Source: DASSKK01 sp035690495
GTDB taxonomy: Bacteria; Actinomycetota; Actinomycetes; Propionibacteriales; Nocardioidaceae
Assembly (NCBI GenBank): GCA_035690495.1
Contig: DASSKK010000074.1
Span: 1 to 64,000 of the forward strand
Length of the DNA: 64,000 nt
Direction of reading: 5' to 3'
Position numbers and translations under genes: made by a program. Under the pieces are notes generated by a model. That model was not told the DNA's origin and did not search any database. It saw only the letters and a program-made list of their open reading frames with translations. Every line of letters starts with the position of its first letter. The stretch's first letter is position 1. Below, in pieces: positions 16,728 through 25,452 of the stretch.

Positions 16728-17657
16728 CTAACTCGAGCCCGAGCCGGCCGGCGCGAGCACGTCGCCGAAGAAGCCGTCGATGACCTCGACCATGTGCTGG
16801 AAGGTCGGGTCGTCGTCGAACATCCACTCGGTGTGGCCCTTGCCCTCGAGCACCTCGAGCCGCTTCACACCCGGCGCGGCGTCGTAGAGGGCGCGGGCCT
16901 CCTCCACCTTGTGCAGCTGGTTGTCCTCGCCGTGCACCACGAGCAGGGCCTGGTCGTGCAGGCGTGCGGCGTGGCGTTCGGGGCAGAACCGCAGCAGGTA
17001 GTCGGCGGACTCCAGCGACACCCCCGCGCCGAAGCCGGGCGCCTTGTAGAGCTCCTCGCCGACGTAGTCGTCGGTGCGGTCGTCCAGGTCGAGCCGGACG
17101 ATGTCCCACGGGGACGTGATCTCGGAGCGGCCGAGAGTGGTACGCCGTTCCCGGTCGGCCCGCACGCGGCCGAGGAGGCTGCTCCAGGTCTGCTGGTCGT
17201 GCATCTTCTCGGTGGAGCGCCGTCCGTCGGCGATCCCGTTGCAGCAGGCCACCGCCCGCACCCGGGGGTCGTCGGCGGTCTCGGTCACCACGACACCGCC
17301 GCCCAGCCCCCAGCCGACCAGCATCACCCGGTCGGGGTCGAGATGCGGGTGCGCGCTGACCCGGTCGACCGCGGCGCGCACGTCGTTGACCCACTCCTGC
17401 GGCACCAGTCGGCCGCGCTCGCCCTCGCTGAGACCGAAGCCGCGGTAGTCGAAGGCGAGCACCGCGTACCCGCGCGGGGTCAGCGCCCGGGCGAACCGCT
17501 CCGGGTGGATCACTTTGAGGCCCTGGTAGCCGCTGCACGCGATCACGACCGGGTACGGCGGGCCTCCCGTCGCTGCGCCTTGGCTGTCGTCGGGCAGGTG
17601 CAGGTCGGCGTCGAGACGGTAACCGTCGCTGAAGAAGGGGAGAGGGGCAGAGCGCAT
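16728..17657 (-). CDS. Alpha/beta-hydrolase-fold protein with altered nucleophile site
   Basis: A 309-residue protein of the dienelactone hydrolase/acyl-peptidase-like fold: VVIACSGYQGLKV oxyanion region, VLAFDYRGFGLSEG, and late LLVVHGEDNQLHK (acid) and GKGHTEWMF (His). The nucleophile elbow reads GWGLGG instead of GxSxG, so the expected Ser is Gly. It may use another residue, bind without catalysis, or be inactivated. A TTG 12 codons upstream is an alternative start; ATG 17657 was preferred. First gene of the hydrolase operon. Confidence 0.82.
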   Translation of the reverse strand: MRSAPLPFFSDGYRLDADLHLPDDSQGAATGGPPYPVVIACSGYQGLKVIHPERFARALTPRGYAVLAFDYRGFGLSEGERGRLVPQEWVNDVRAAVDRVSAHPHLDPDRVMLVGWGLGGGVVVTETADDPRVRAVACCNGIADGRRSTEKMHDQQTWSSLLGRVRADRERRTTLGRSEITSPWDIVRLDLDDRTDDYVGEELYKAPGFGAGVSLESADYLLRFCPERHAARLHDQALLVVHGEDNQLHKVEEARALYDAAPGVKRLEVLEGKGHTEWMFDDDPTFQHMVEVIDGFFGDVLAPAGSGSS

Positions 17658-17828
17658 GGCGCCAGCATGGAAGCGGGTATGCCGGTCACGCAAGAGGCGC
17701 GCCGGTGTCGCCCCTCACATCCTGGCCGTTTGTCGGCCCAAGCAGCGCCGGCCAGGTGGGGGGTTGCCCCGGTGCTGCGCTGGGACGGCTGATCACCCGG
17801 CGACGCGCCACTTGGGCGCCGGAGGCGG

Positions 17829-19334
17829 TCAGCGGTCCGGGACGGTGGGGAAGCGGCGCGGCACCAGCAGCAGGATCAGCAGCGTCGCGATCGCCGCGAA
17901 CAGCAGGCCTAGGAAGACCGCGTGGGTGGAGGCGTTTACGGCCGAGCGCAGGAACTGCGCCGCCCGCGGGCCGGCGTGCCCGCCCTCGAGCAGCCGGCTG
18001 ATCTGGTCCACCGAGCCGGGCACCTTGTCGCGCAGACCTGCGGGCGCGTCGGCGAGGCGGTGCAGCAGCACCGCGTTGGTGACCGCGCCGAACACCGCCG
18101 CCCCGAGGCTCTGACCGAGGAACCGCGAGAACATCGCCCCTCCGGTGACCACGCCGCGCTGCCCCCAGCCGACCGTGGACTGCAGGCCGACGATCAGCGG
18201 AGAGGTGATCAGTCCCATCCCGACGCCCATCAGGGCGGCGCCGAGCACCGGTTGCCAGACCGACGCGTGCTCGGTCATCGACGTGAACACCACCCCGGAG
18301 GCGATCGCGAAGCACGCACCGACCAGCGCGGTGTCGCGGAAGCCGATGCTCAGGTAGAGCCGCGCCGAGAAGCCGGACGCGGTCGGCCACGTCATGCTCA
18401 TCACCGCGAGCACGAACCCGGCCGCGACCGGGCTGAGGCCGAGCACCGACTGCGCCCAGGTCGGCAGGAACACCGACAGTCCGATGACGAGCAGACCGGC
18501 GGTCAGGGTGGCGGCGTACGACCCGGCCGTCAGTCGTCGGGTCCACAGCCACGGCGGCATCACCGGCTCGCTGGCCCGCCGCTCCACGAGCACGGCGGCC
18601 ACGGCCGCCACCGCCGAGCCGGCGAACACCACGACGCTGGCCGGCGAGCCCCAAGCCCAGCCTGTCCCGCCCTGGAGCAGGCCGAGGATCAGCAGCCCGG
18701 CCGCGACCAGCAGCAGTGCCGATCCCGCGTAGTCGATGCGGTGCCTGTGCCGCTCGACGGCCTCGTGCACGCCGCGCACGATCAGCGTCAGCGCGATCGC
18801 GCCGATCGGCAGGTTGACCAGGAAGATCCACCGCCAGGAGACGTACTCGGCGAACAGCCCGCCGATCGCCGGCGCGACCACCGCGGAGATGCCCCAGACA
18901 CTGGACAGCCAGCCCTGCACGCGACCGCGCTCGGACACGTCGTACATGTCGCCGGCGACGGTGTTGACCGTCGCACCGATGGACCCGGCGCCCAGCCCCT
19001 GCAGGGCGCGGAAGGCGATCAGCGCGACCATGTCCCAGGCCGCCGCCGACAGCAGCGACCCGGTGAGGAACACCAGCACGCCGACCACCAGGATCGGCTT
19101 GCGTCCGTAGAGGTCGGCCAGCTTGCCGTAGATCGGGATCGTCACCGTCTGGGCCAGCAGGTAGACCGAGAACACCCAGCCCACCAACGAGAAGCCGCCA
19201 AGGTCGCCGACGACCTGGGGGATCGCGGTGGCCACGATCGTGGTGTCCATGGCGATCAGCGCCATGGTGAGGATCAGTGCCACGAGCACCGGCGTGCGCT
19301 GGTCGCGCGCACGTGCCCTCAGCATGCCGCGCAC
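17829..19334 (-). CDS. MFS exporter, DHA2 14-TM family
   Basis: A 501-residue major facilitator with about 14 membrane helices. MALIAMDTTIVATAIPQV is the DHA2 motif D1-like start, and IYGKLADLYGRKPIL is motif A. WLSSVWGISAVVAPAIGG matches motif C of antiporters. The segment AGLRDKVPGSVDQISRLLEG near the C-terminus is a soluble loop seen in many actinobacterial drug exporters. No regulator is adjacent. The 17658-17828 gap before it shows nothing I recognise. Confidence 0.9.
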   Translation of the reverse strand: MRGMLRARARDQRTPVLVALILTMALIAMDTTIVATAIPQVVGDLGGFSLVGWVFSVYLLAQTVTIPIYGKLADLYGRKPILVVGVLVFLTGSLLSAAAWDMVALIAFRALQGLGAGSIGATVNTVAGDMYDVSERGRVQGWLSSVWGISAVVAPAIGGLFAEYVSWRWIFLVNLPIGAIALTLIVRGVHEAVERHRHRIDYAGSALLLVAAGLLILGLLQGGTGWAWGSPASVVVFAGSAVAAVAAVLVERRASEPVMPPWLWTRRLTAGSYAATLTAGLLVIGLSVFLPTWAQSVLGLSPVAAGFVLAVMSMTWPTASGFSARLYLSIGFRDTALVGACFAIASGVVFTSMTEHASVWQPVLGAALMGVGMGLITSPLIVGLQSTVGWGQRGVVTGGAMFSRFLGQSLGAAVFGAVTNAVLLHRLADAPAGLRDKVPGSVDQISRLLEGGHAGPRAAQFLRSAVNASTHAVFLGLLFAAIATLLILLLVPRRFPTVPDR

Positions 19335-19370
19335 CGCCTCATGCGAGTCAGCGTAGGCGGAGGGCTGCGG

Positions 19371-20075
19371 TTACGCGGAGCCGGCCGGGTCGTCCGGCAG
19401 TGCGCCGGTCTCCACGACGAGCTTGGCCACCTCGCGCAGCTTGATGTTGCGGTGACTGGACAGGCGGCGGAGTACCTCGAAAGACCGCTCCATGGTCAGC
19501 CCGTAGCGCTGAATCAAGATCCCCTGGGCCACGCCGATCATGTGCCGGCTGTTCAGCGCGGTCTGCAGCCCGGTGACCAGCTGCGCCGAGCTGAGAGCCG
19601 ACGCGGCGTGGATCGCGAAGACGTAGGCGAGGTCGACGTTGTCGGTGTCCCACGCGAACGCGTCGGCCGAGTACAGGTTGAGGGCGCCGATCTCCTCTCT
19701 CTCGGTGAACAGCCTGACGCTCAGCACCGAGCCGATCCCGAGGTCCGCCGCACGCGGTCCCCAGCGCGGCCAGCGTGGATCGTTGCGCACGTCCTCGATG
19801 AGGTAGCTCGCATGGTCGGCGATGGCTTCCAGGCAGGGACCCTCTTCGAGGAGGTACTGCAGGGCGTCGGACTCCTCCGCGACGCGGGAGGTGGCGGCGA
19901 CGGTGCGTACCCGCCCCTTCGGCACGCGCGCGGAGATCGCCGCGAAGTCGCAGGCGACGATGGCTTCCACGGCCGTCTCCACGACCCGCTGGAAGGTCGG
20001 CTCCTCCATGGTGGCCGTGCCGAGCTCATGGGCGACATGGGTGAGGAAGTCTCGCACGTTCCCGTCGTGCGTCAT
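19371..20075 (-). CDS. GAF-ANTAR transcription antiterminator regulator
   Basis: A 234-residue two-domain regulator. The GAF sensor covers about residues 20-160 (TFQRVVETAVEAIVACDFAAI, then LSVRLFTEREEIGALNLYS). The C-terminal ANTAR RNA-binding domain follows (MIGVAQGILIQRYGLTMERSFEVLRRLSS). ANTAR proteins bind paired hairpins in nascent RNA and prevent termination. I chose the ATG at 20075 because GAAGGGGGG lies just upstream; the frame is open 30 codons further. No paired-hairpin target is evident nearby. Confidence 0.88.
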   Translation of the reverse strand: MTHDGNVRDFLTHVAHELGTATMEEPTFQRVVETAVEAIVACDFAAISARVPKGRVRTVAATSRVAEESDALQYLLEEGPCLEAIADHASYLIEDVRNDPRWPRWGPRAADLGIGSVLSVRLFTEREEIGALNLYSADAFAWDTDNVDLAYVFAIHAASALSSAQLVTGLQTALNSRHMIGVAQGILIQRYGLTMERSFEVLRRLSSHRNIKLREVAKLVVETGALPDDPAGSA

Positions 20076-20183
20076 CAGCGCCCCCCTTCTCGGGGCATAC
20101 GGGCGCGGTCCCCCTGCGGCCGCTGCGGCCACCATAGACCTCGTCGGCGCCGCGTGGAAGCCCATGTGCGGGCAGGCCGGCTG

Positions 20184-21013
20184 CTACCGCCGTGCCGACT
20201 CCAGCACTGTCCAGCCGCTCGTGCTCTCCAGCGGCACCGGGTCTTGCAGTCCCGCCCCCGTCAGCAGGTCCGCGAACTCGTCCAGCTTGCGCTCCCGGCC
20301 ACCGAAATGGACGAGCATGGACAGGTCGAGCAGGGCGTACCCGAGCGGCGGGTCGTCCACCGGCGGAATGACACGCTCGATGACCCACAGCCTGGCATCC
20401 GGCCGCATCGCGCGGACGCACGCGGCCAGGATCGCGCCCGCCTCGGCATCGGGCCAGTCGTGCAGAATCTGCGCGAGGATGTAGGCGTCGCCGTCATCGG
20501 GCACGGCGGTGAAGAAGTCGCCTCCTACTGCGCGGCAGCGTTCCGCGACGCAGTGCCGCCGGCCATGGTGTCGTCGAAGTTCACCTGGTCGTCGGGGTGC
20601 TGGGCGAGGTACTCCCAGAACGTCACACCGTGTGTCTCCTCGAAGACCGGCCGGCCGGTGCGAACCGCATCGGCCAGAGCTTCCCAGGCCCTCCGCTGGT
20701 ACGGTGCCTCGCCCATGAGCGCAAACGCTCGCGCCGACCCACCGGCGGCCGAGCGCAGCGCGTCGCCGGTCGTGGTCAAGGCGAACTGCTCTCCGGGCGA
20801 GCGGGTGCACAGGCCGAGTCCCACCGCTGCCCGCATCAGTCGGGCCAACGACGGCGCGTGGGTGCCGGTGGCGGTGGCCAGGCTCGTCAACGACCGGGGA
20901 CCGTCGGCCAGGTGGTCGGCGACCCGCAGCTGTGCGAGTGCGCGGACGACCTGTGAGACCCACCCGCCGGTCACGAGCTCCTGCACGGAGCGTCCGGCGA
21001 CCTCGTCAGCCAT
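20184..21013 (-). pseudogene. SAM-dependent O-methyltransferase gene with deleted core
   Basis: The first part (21013 to about 20527) encodes the winged-helix dimerisation domain of small-molecule O-methyltransferases: VQELVTGGWVSQVVRALAQL, DHLADGPRSL. It stops at a TAG after SRNAAAQ. In the next frame the downstream half continues with VGGDFFTAVPDDGDAYILAQ, ILHDWPDAEAGAIL and VIERVIPP, normal for the catalytic domain end. The segment that should lie between, including the glycine-rich SAM motif (DVGGG type), is missing, about 60 codons by family comparison. The stop is TAG, so selenocysteine readthrough is excluded. A non-functional remnant. Confidence 0.85.
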
Positions 21014-21034
21014 GGCCCGAAGATACTCAGGAAC

Positions 21035-22600
21035 TCAGCACTCGCGCATCACCCTCGCGTGCTCTCCGACCAGCTCCTGTGCGCGCGGGAGCACGCGGTC
21101 CCGGTCGGCATCGTCCAGCCCGATGCGCGTACGCCGGTCGAGCAGGTCCGAGGCGTCGAGGGCGCCTTCGTGGCGTACGGCGAACAGCAGCTCCGCGCCG
21201 GTGACCGGGGTTCCCCCGAGCGGCTCGAGCAGCGCGGGATCGCCCGCGGCCTCGGCGAGCACGGCCGGCGCCTCGACGCCGTACCGCTCCACCAGCCGCA
21301 GCGGTGCGGCCACCCGGGCCAGAGTCACGCGCGGCGCCGCGCCGACCAGTGGCAGGGTCGCGGTGCGGCACGGGGCGGCATCCAGCCCCCCGGCTGCCAG
21401 TGCCGCGTCGAGTGCGTCCTCGGCCATCCGCCGGTACGTCGTGAGCTTGCCGCCGACCACGGTGACCAGACCGTCGGATGCCGTGATGACGGCATGCCTG
21501 CGGGAGATGTCCGCGGATCGTCCGGGCGAATCGAGCAACGGGCGCAGCCCGGCGAAGGTGCCGCACAGCTCCCCGCGGCCGACCGGTCGCTGCACCACGC
21601 CGTTGACGGTGTCGAGCAGGAAGTCGACCTCGTCCGGCGTGGGCTCGGGCACGTCGGGGACCGGCCCGGGCGCGTCGCGGTCGGTGAGGCCGACGTACAC
21701 CCGTCCGTCCGGTGCCGGGATCGCCATCACGAACCGGTTGGAGGTGTGCGGCACCGGAACCGTGAGCACCGCCCGCTGGCCCGCGAAGCACGAGGCGGGC
21801 AGCACCAGGTGGCTGCCTCGCGAAGGCCGCAACCGGATCCCGGGAGCGACCTCGCCGGCCCATACTCCGGCCGCGTTGACCACGGTGCGCGCGTCCACGC
21901 CGTACTGCTCGCCGGTGAGGGTGTCGCGGAGCACGGCGCCCCGGCCGGTGATCTGCTCGGCGGCGCAGCGGGTCAGGATCCTCGCGCCGTGCCTCGCGGC
22001 CGTCCTGGCCAGGCAGACCACCAGGCGCGCGTCGTCGGTCAGCCGTCCCTCCCAGAGCAGGACGCCGCCGCGCAACCCATCAGGCCTCACGCCGGGCGCG
22101 AGCTGCAACGTCTCCTCGCGGCCGGCCCGGCGTGAGCGGGGAAGCAGCTGTGCCGACGTGCCGGCGCTGCGCCTCAGAAGGTCGCCGGCACGGCAGCCGG
22201 CCCGGATCACGGCCTCGGCACGGCGGGTGATGCCCTCGTGGAGCGGGAACAGCTGCGGGACCGGGTGCACCAGGTGCGGCGCGGTGCGCTCGAGCAGGAT
22301 GCCGCGCTCGACTGCGCTCTCCCGGGCTACGGAGAGGTCGCCGGTGGCCAGGTAGCGCAGCCCGCCGTGCACCAGCTTCGAGCTCCACCGGCTGGTGCCG
22401 AAGGCGAGGTCGTGCCGCTCCGCGAGCACGACCGTCAGGCCGCGGGCGGCGGCGTCGAGTGCCACCCCCGCTCCGGTCACGCCTCCGCCGATCACGAGCA
22501 CGTCGACCGGCCGACCACCCCTGGCACTCAGGTCGCTCAGCTCCGTGGCGCGACGTCGCGCGTTCAGCGACGCGCCCGGGTCGACGGCAGGAACGTTCAC
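21035..22600 (-). CDS. glpD: Glycerol-3-phosphate dehydrogenase, FAD-dependent
   Basis: GlpD oxidises glycerol-3-phosphate to DHAP at the membrane and feeds quinones. The 521-residue protein has the FAD Rossmann motif DVLVIGGGVTGAGVALDAAARG, then ERHDLAFGTSRWSSKLVHGGLRYL, TVVNAAGVWAG and GGKLTTYRRMAEDAL. The GTG start overlaps the TetR stop (GTGA at 22600-22597). TetR-glpD with a divergent flavoprotein is the order of Rv2250c-Rv2249c-Rv2251 in M. tuberculosis, which supports a conserved lipid or glycerol-phosphate role. Confidence 0.93.
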   Translation of the reverse strand: MNVPAVDPGASLNARRRATELSDLSARGGRPVDVLVIGGGVTGAGVALDAAARGLTVVLAERHDLAFGTSRWSSKLVHGGLRYLATGDLSVARESAVERGILLERTAPHLVHPVPQLFPLHEGITRRAEAVIRAGCRAGDLLRRSAGTSAQLLPRSRRAGREETLQLAPGVRPDGLRGGVLLWEGRLTDDARLVVCLARTAARHGARILTRCAAEQITGRGAVLRDTLTGEQYGVDARTVVNAAGVWAGEVAPGIRLRPSRGSHLVLPASCFAGQRAVLTVPVPHTSNRFVMAIPAPDGRVYVGLTDRDAPGPVPDVPEPTPDEVDFLLDTVNGVVQRPVGRGELCGTFAGLRPLLDSPGRSADISRRHAVITASDGLVTVVGGKLTTYRRMAEDALDAALAAGGLDAAPCRTATLPLVGAAPRVTLARVAAPLRLVERYGVEAPAVLAEAAGDPALLEPLGGTPVTGAELLFAVRHEGALDASDLLDRRTRIGLDDADRDRVLPRAQELVGEHARVMREC

Positions 22601-23259
22601 GGCGCGAGGTAGCGGTCGAGCATCCCGCGCAGCTCGTCGTCGAGGGCGTCCAGGGGCGGGCCGGCGTCCGCGCCGGCGAAGACCGGGCCGGTCAGCGTGA
22701 ACGACCACGCGGCGAGCAGCACCGCCTGCGCGGCCACGGTCGCGTCCACTGCCCGGATCGAGCCGTCGGCGCTGCCGGCGGCGATCAGCTCCTCGAGCAG
22801 CGCCAGCTGGGTGCGCGTGCTGGTGCCCTTGCGCTGCACCAGGTAGGGCAGCAGGAACTCCGGGTCCACGTCGAGCAGCGTGCGCAGCATCGGGTGGGCG
22901 CGGCTGGCCCGCACGAGTGCGACCACCCGCTGCACCAGCAGCGTGCGGGCGGATCCTGCCGAGGGCTGGGTCTGGACAGGATCGACCGCCGACCAGGTCT
23001 CGGGCGAGGGTGCCGCCTCGGTGACGAGCCCGGCCCACTCGCGGGTCAGCAGCGCGGCGACCAGCTCGCGTACGTCGCGCCAGCGCCGGTAGAGCGTCGC
23101 CCGCGAGACCCCGGCCCGGCGTGCCACGTCGGCCATCGTCATCCGGCGCATGCCCATCCGCAGCAGCAGGTCTCTGGCCGCGTCGAGGATGGTGTCCTCG
23201 GGGATCGCGTTGGCGGCCGGCCTTCCCGGCGGCGCCACGGGGTTGCGTTGCTGCGACAT
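22597..23259 (-). CDS. TetR-family regulator of the glpD/FAD-oxidase locus
   Basis: A 220-residue TetR protein with the N-terminal HTH (ILDAARDLLLRMGMRRMTMADVARRAGVSRATLYRRW at about residues 24-60). It is translated first and overlaps glpD by 4 bp. Its ATG sits only 3 bp from a near-palindromic 17-mer (23263-23279), so autorepression and joint control of the divergent FAD oxidase are likely. Equivalent to Rv2250c by position. Confidence 0.9.
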   Translation of the reverse strand: MSQQRNPVAPPGRPAANAIPEDTILDAARDLLLRMGMRRMTMADVARRAGVSRATLYRRWRDVRELVAALLTREWAGLVTEAAPSPETWSAVDPVQTQPSAGSARTLLVQRVVALVRASRAHPMLRTLLDVDPEFLLPYLVQRKGTSTRTQLALLEELIAAGSADGSIRAVDATVAAQAVLLAAWSFTLTGPVFAGADAGPPLDALDDELRGMLDRYLAP

Positions 23260-23262
23260 TAG

Positions 23263-23279
23263 GTGTCACACTGTATCAC
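23263..23279. promoter_or_regulatory. Candidate TetR operator between tetR-glpD and FAD oxidase
   Basis: GTGTCACACTGTATCAC lies immediately upstream of the tetR ATG. It shares GTGTCAC, the 3-bp spacer and CAC end with the perfect palindrome at 25001-25017. Two positions of the right half deviate from perfect symmetry. Confidence 0.55.
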
Positions 23280-23345
23280 GCCGAGTCGCGCCTTGTGCGC
23301 CGCCGAGTCGCGCCTTGTGCACCGCCGAGCCGCGCGTAGTGACCC
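23280..23345 (+). repeat. Three tandem 22-bp repeats in the divergent promoter region
   Basis: GCCGAGTCGCGCCTTGTG begins the units at 23280 and 23302, which differ at one base over 22 bp; the third (23324-23345) is diverged. They fill the space between the operator and the FAD-oxidase RBS, so they lie in its 5-prime leader. Confidence 0.75.
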
Positions 23346-23358
23346 GAGAGGAGCCGCC

Positions 23359-25014
23359 GTGACCAGCGACGAGTCCGACCTGCCGGCGCCGGCGTTCACG
23401 CCGTATCGCTGGGGGGACCCGGCCCACCCGGCCACGCTGCCCGACTCCGCCGCTCAGGCTCTGAGCGCCCTCGGCATCGACGCGCCTCCTCCGCCTCCGG
23501 TGCCTGCGGCCGACATCATGCTTCCCGAGCCGCGGCTCCCGAGCGCCGCGCGCGAGGAGCTGACCGCGATCCTCGGCACGGACCACGTGCGCGCCGACCA
23601 CGACGCGCGCCTCGCCCACACCCGGGGCTGGTCCACCCCGGACCTGCTGCGACTGCGCTCCGGCGACGCCTCGGCCGCGCCGGACCTGGTGCTCACCCCG
23701 GCCGACCACGACCAGGTGGTGGCGGCGCTGGCTTGCTGCGCACGGCACCGGGTCGCGGTGGTGCCCTACTCCGGAGGTACGTCGGTGGTCGGCGGGCTCA
23801 GCCTCGACGACGCTGGCCGCTACGCAGGGGTCGTCGCGCTCGACGTACGCCGGCTGGACGCGCTCGAAGAGCTGGACGAGGTGTCGCGCACCGCCACCCT
23901 CCAGTCGGGGGTGCGCGGTCCCGACGCGGAGCGGATGCTCGCGGCGCACGGCTACACGCTCGGCCACTTCCCGCAGAGCTACGAAGGGGCGAGCATCGGC
24001 GGCTACGCAGCGACCAGGTCGGCGGGGCAGGCGTCGGCCGGCTACGGGCGCTTCGACGAGATGGTCGTCGCGCTCGTGCTGGCCACCCCGGCCGGCACGG
24101 TCCGGCTCGGCCGCGCCCCGATGTCCGCGGCGGGGCCGGATCTGCGGCAGCTGGTGCTCGGCTCGGAGGGCGCGCTGGGGGTGGTCACGTCTGTGACCGT
24201 GCGGGTGCGTCCGCGTCCGCAGCTGCGCCGCTACCTGGGCTGGCGGTTCGAGTCGTTCGGCGCAGGCGTGGGCGCGCTGCGCCGGCTCGCCCAGGAGGGG
24301 CCGATGCCGACGGTGCTCCGACTGTCCGACGAGACGGAGACGTCGCTGAACCTGGCAGATCCGAAGGGCCGGCTAGGACAAGGACCGGGGCGGGGCGGCG
24401 GGGGACGACACCGTGGGTGCCTGGCGATCGTCGGGTTCGAGGGCACCGAGGCGTGGGTGACCTCACGGGAGGCCGAGGCCTCGGCGCTGCTCGACGCGGC
24501 CGGCGGCACGTTCCTGGGCGAGGAGCCGGGGGAGGCGTGGCGGACGGGCCGCTACCGGGCGCCGTACCTCCGCGACCCGCTCCTCGACGCCGGCGCTCTC
24601 GTGGAGACCCTCGAGACCGCGACCTTCTGGTCGCGGCTGGAGGCCGTGAAGCAGGCCGTCACCGACGCGCTCACCGAGGCGTTGACTGGGCAGGGGACGC
24701 CACCTGTCGTGCTGTGCCACGTGTCGCACGTCTACGAGGCCGGAGCGTCGCTCTACTTCACGGTGGTGTGCGCGCAGTCGGGCACGCCGCTCGACCAGTG
24801 GCAGGCCGCGAAGTCTGCCGCCAACCACGCGATCCTCGCCAGCGGATCCACGATCAGCCACCACCACGGCGTCGGCCGCGATCACCGGAGGGCCTACGCC
24901 GAGGAGGCCGGGCCGCTGATGCTCGACGCGCTGTGTGCGGTGAAGTCCGTGCTGGACCCGAACGGCGTGATGAACCCGGGCGTGCTGATCGCCTACCGCC
25001 GTGTCACACCGTGA
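23359..25014 (+). CDS. FAD-binding oxidase, alkyl-DHAP-synthase-like
   Basis: A 551-residue flavoprotein of the VAO/FAD_binding_4 group. PDLVLTPADHDQVVAALACCARHRVAVVPYSGGTSVVGG is the FAD-binding core, and HFPQSYEGASIGGYAATRSAGQ plus STISHHHGVGRDH are characteristic of the alkyldihydroxyacetone-phosphate synthase/glycolate oxidase subfamily. The GTG at 23359 has GAGAGGAGCC upstream. Positioned like Rv2251 beside TetR and glpD. It may act on a DHAP- or G3P-derived lipid precursor; the substrate is not proven. Confidence 0.88.
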   Translation: MTSDESDLPAPAFTPYRWGDPAHPATLPDSAAQALSALGIDAPPPPPVPAADIMLPEPRLPSAAREELTAILGTDHVRADHDARLAHTRGWSTPDLLRLRSGDASAAPDLVLTPADHDQVVAALACCARHRVAVVPYSGGTSVVGGLSLDDAGRYAGVVALDVRRLDALEELDEVSRTATLQSGVRGPDAERMLAAHGYTLGHFPQSYEGASIGGYAATRSAGQASAGYGRFDEMVVALVLATPAGTVRLGRAPMSAAGPDLRQLVLGSEGALGVVTSVTVRVRPRPQLRRYLGWRFESFGAGVGALRRLAQEGPMPTVLRLSDETETSLNLADPKGRLGQGPGRGGGGRHRGCLAIVGFEGTEAWVTSREAEASALLDAAGGTFLGEEPGEAWRTGRYRAPYLRDPLLDAGALVETLETATFWSRLEAVKQAVTDALTEALTGQGTPPVVLCHVSHVYEAGASLYFTVVCAQSGTPLDQWQAAKSAANHAILASGSTISHHHGVGRDHRRAYAEEAGPLMLDALCAVKSVLDPNGVMNPGVLIAYRRVTP

Positions 25015-25017
25015 CAC
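25001..25017. promoter_or_regulatory. Perfect 17-bp palindrome at the oxidase stop codon
   Basis: GTGTCACACCGTGACAC is a 7-3-7 perfect inverted repeat spanning the last codons and stop of the FAD oxidase and ending 4 bp before the GTG of the DUF433 gene. It could be a second site for the TetR at 22597 or an operator of the toxin-antitoxin pair. Confidence 0.55.
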
Positions 25018-25020
25018 ATC

Positions 25021-25452
25021 GTGGTACGCCTGAGCGGCGTGGCAGACCACTACACGTTGCGCTTGGCGCCAGGCATGCGTCAGCGGCTCAGTGAGGGGGC
25101 GCGCCGCGCCCATCTGCCTGAGCGCACGCTCGCGCAGCGCTACTTGGAGGAGGGGCTGCGCCATGACGCGCACCCGCTGATCCAGTTCGTCGACGGCCCC
25201 AGCGGACGTCGCGCGAGCCTGGTCGGCCGAGGACTCGATGTGTGGGAGATCATTGCCACCGTTCGTGACAACGGTGGGTCGATTGAGCGGGCAGCTGAGT
25301 ACCTCGAAGTCCCGGCAGGTCTGGCCGAGGCAGGGGTCGCCTACTACGGGGAGTACCGCGGCGAGATCGACGAGGAGATCGAGCTCAACGAAGCGGAGTA
25401 CGAGCGTGGGCGTGCAGCGGCGGCGGCGGGCGAGCAGGCCCTGCACGGGTGA
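25021..25452 (+). CDS. DUF433-type antitoxin
   Basis: A 143-residue protein. The N-terminal part (YTLRLAPGMRQRLSEGARRAHLPERTLAQRYLEEGLR) looks like a ribbon-helix-helix DNA-binding domain. The middle, GLDVWEIIATVRDNGGSIERAAEYLEVP, is DUF433-like. It overlaps the following PIN-like gene by 4 bp (GTGA), the classic antitoxin-first order. The GTG at 25021 is just after the palindrome; a GTG at 25039 is an alternative. Confidence 0.75.
   Translation: MVRLSGVADHYTLRLAPGMRQRLSEGARRAHLPERTLAQRYLEEGLRHDAHPLIQFVDGPSGRRASLVGRGLDVWEIIATVRDNGGSIERAAEYLEVPAGLAEAGVAYYGEYRGEIDEEIELNEAEYERGRAAAAAGEQALHG

Noticed and set aside
17922..22355. A 1477-codon plus-strand open frame
   Set aside because: It runs antisense to the MFS, GAF-ANTAR, methyltransferase and glpD genes, has shadow-type composition, and shows no domains.
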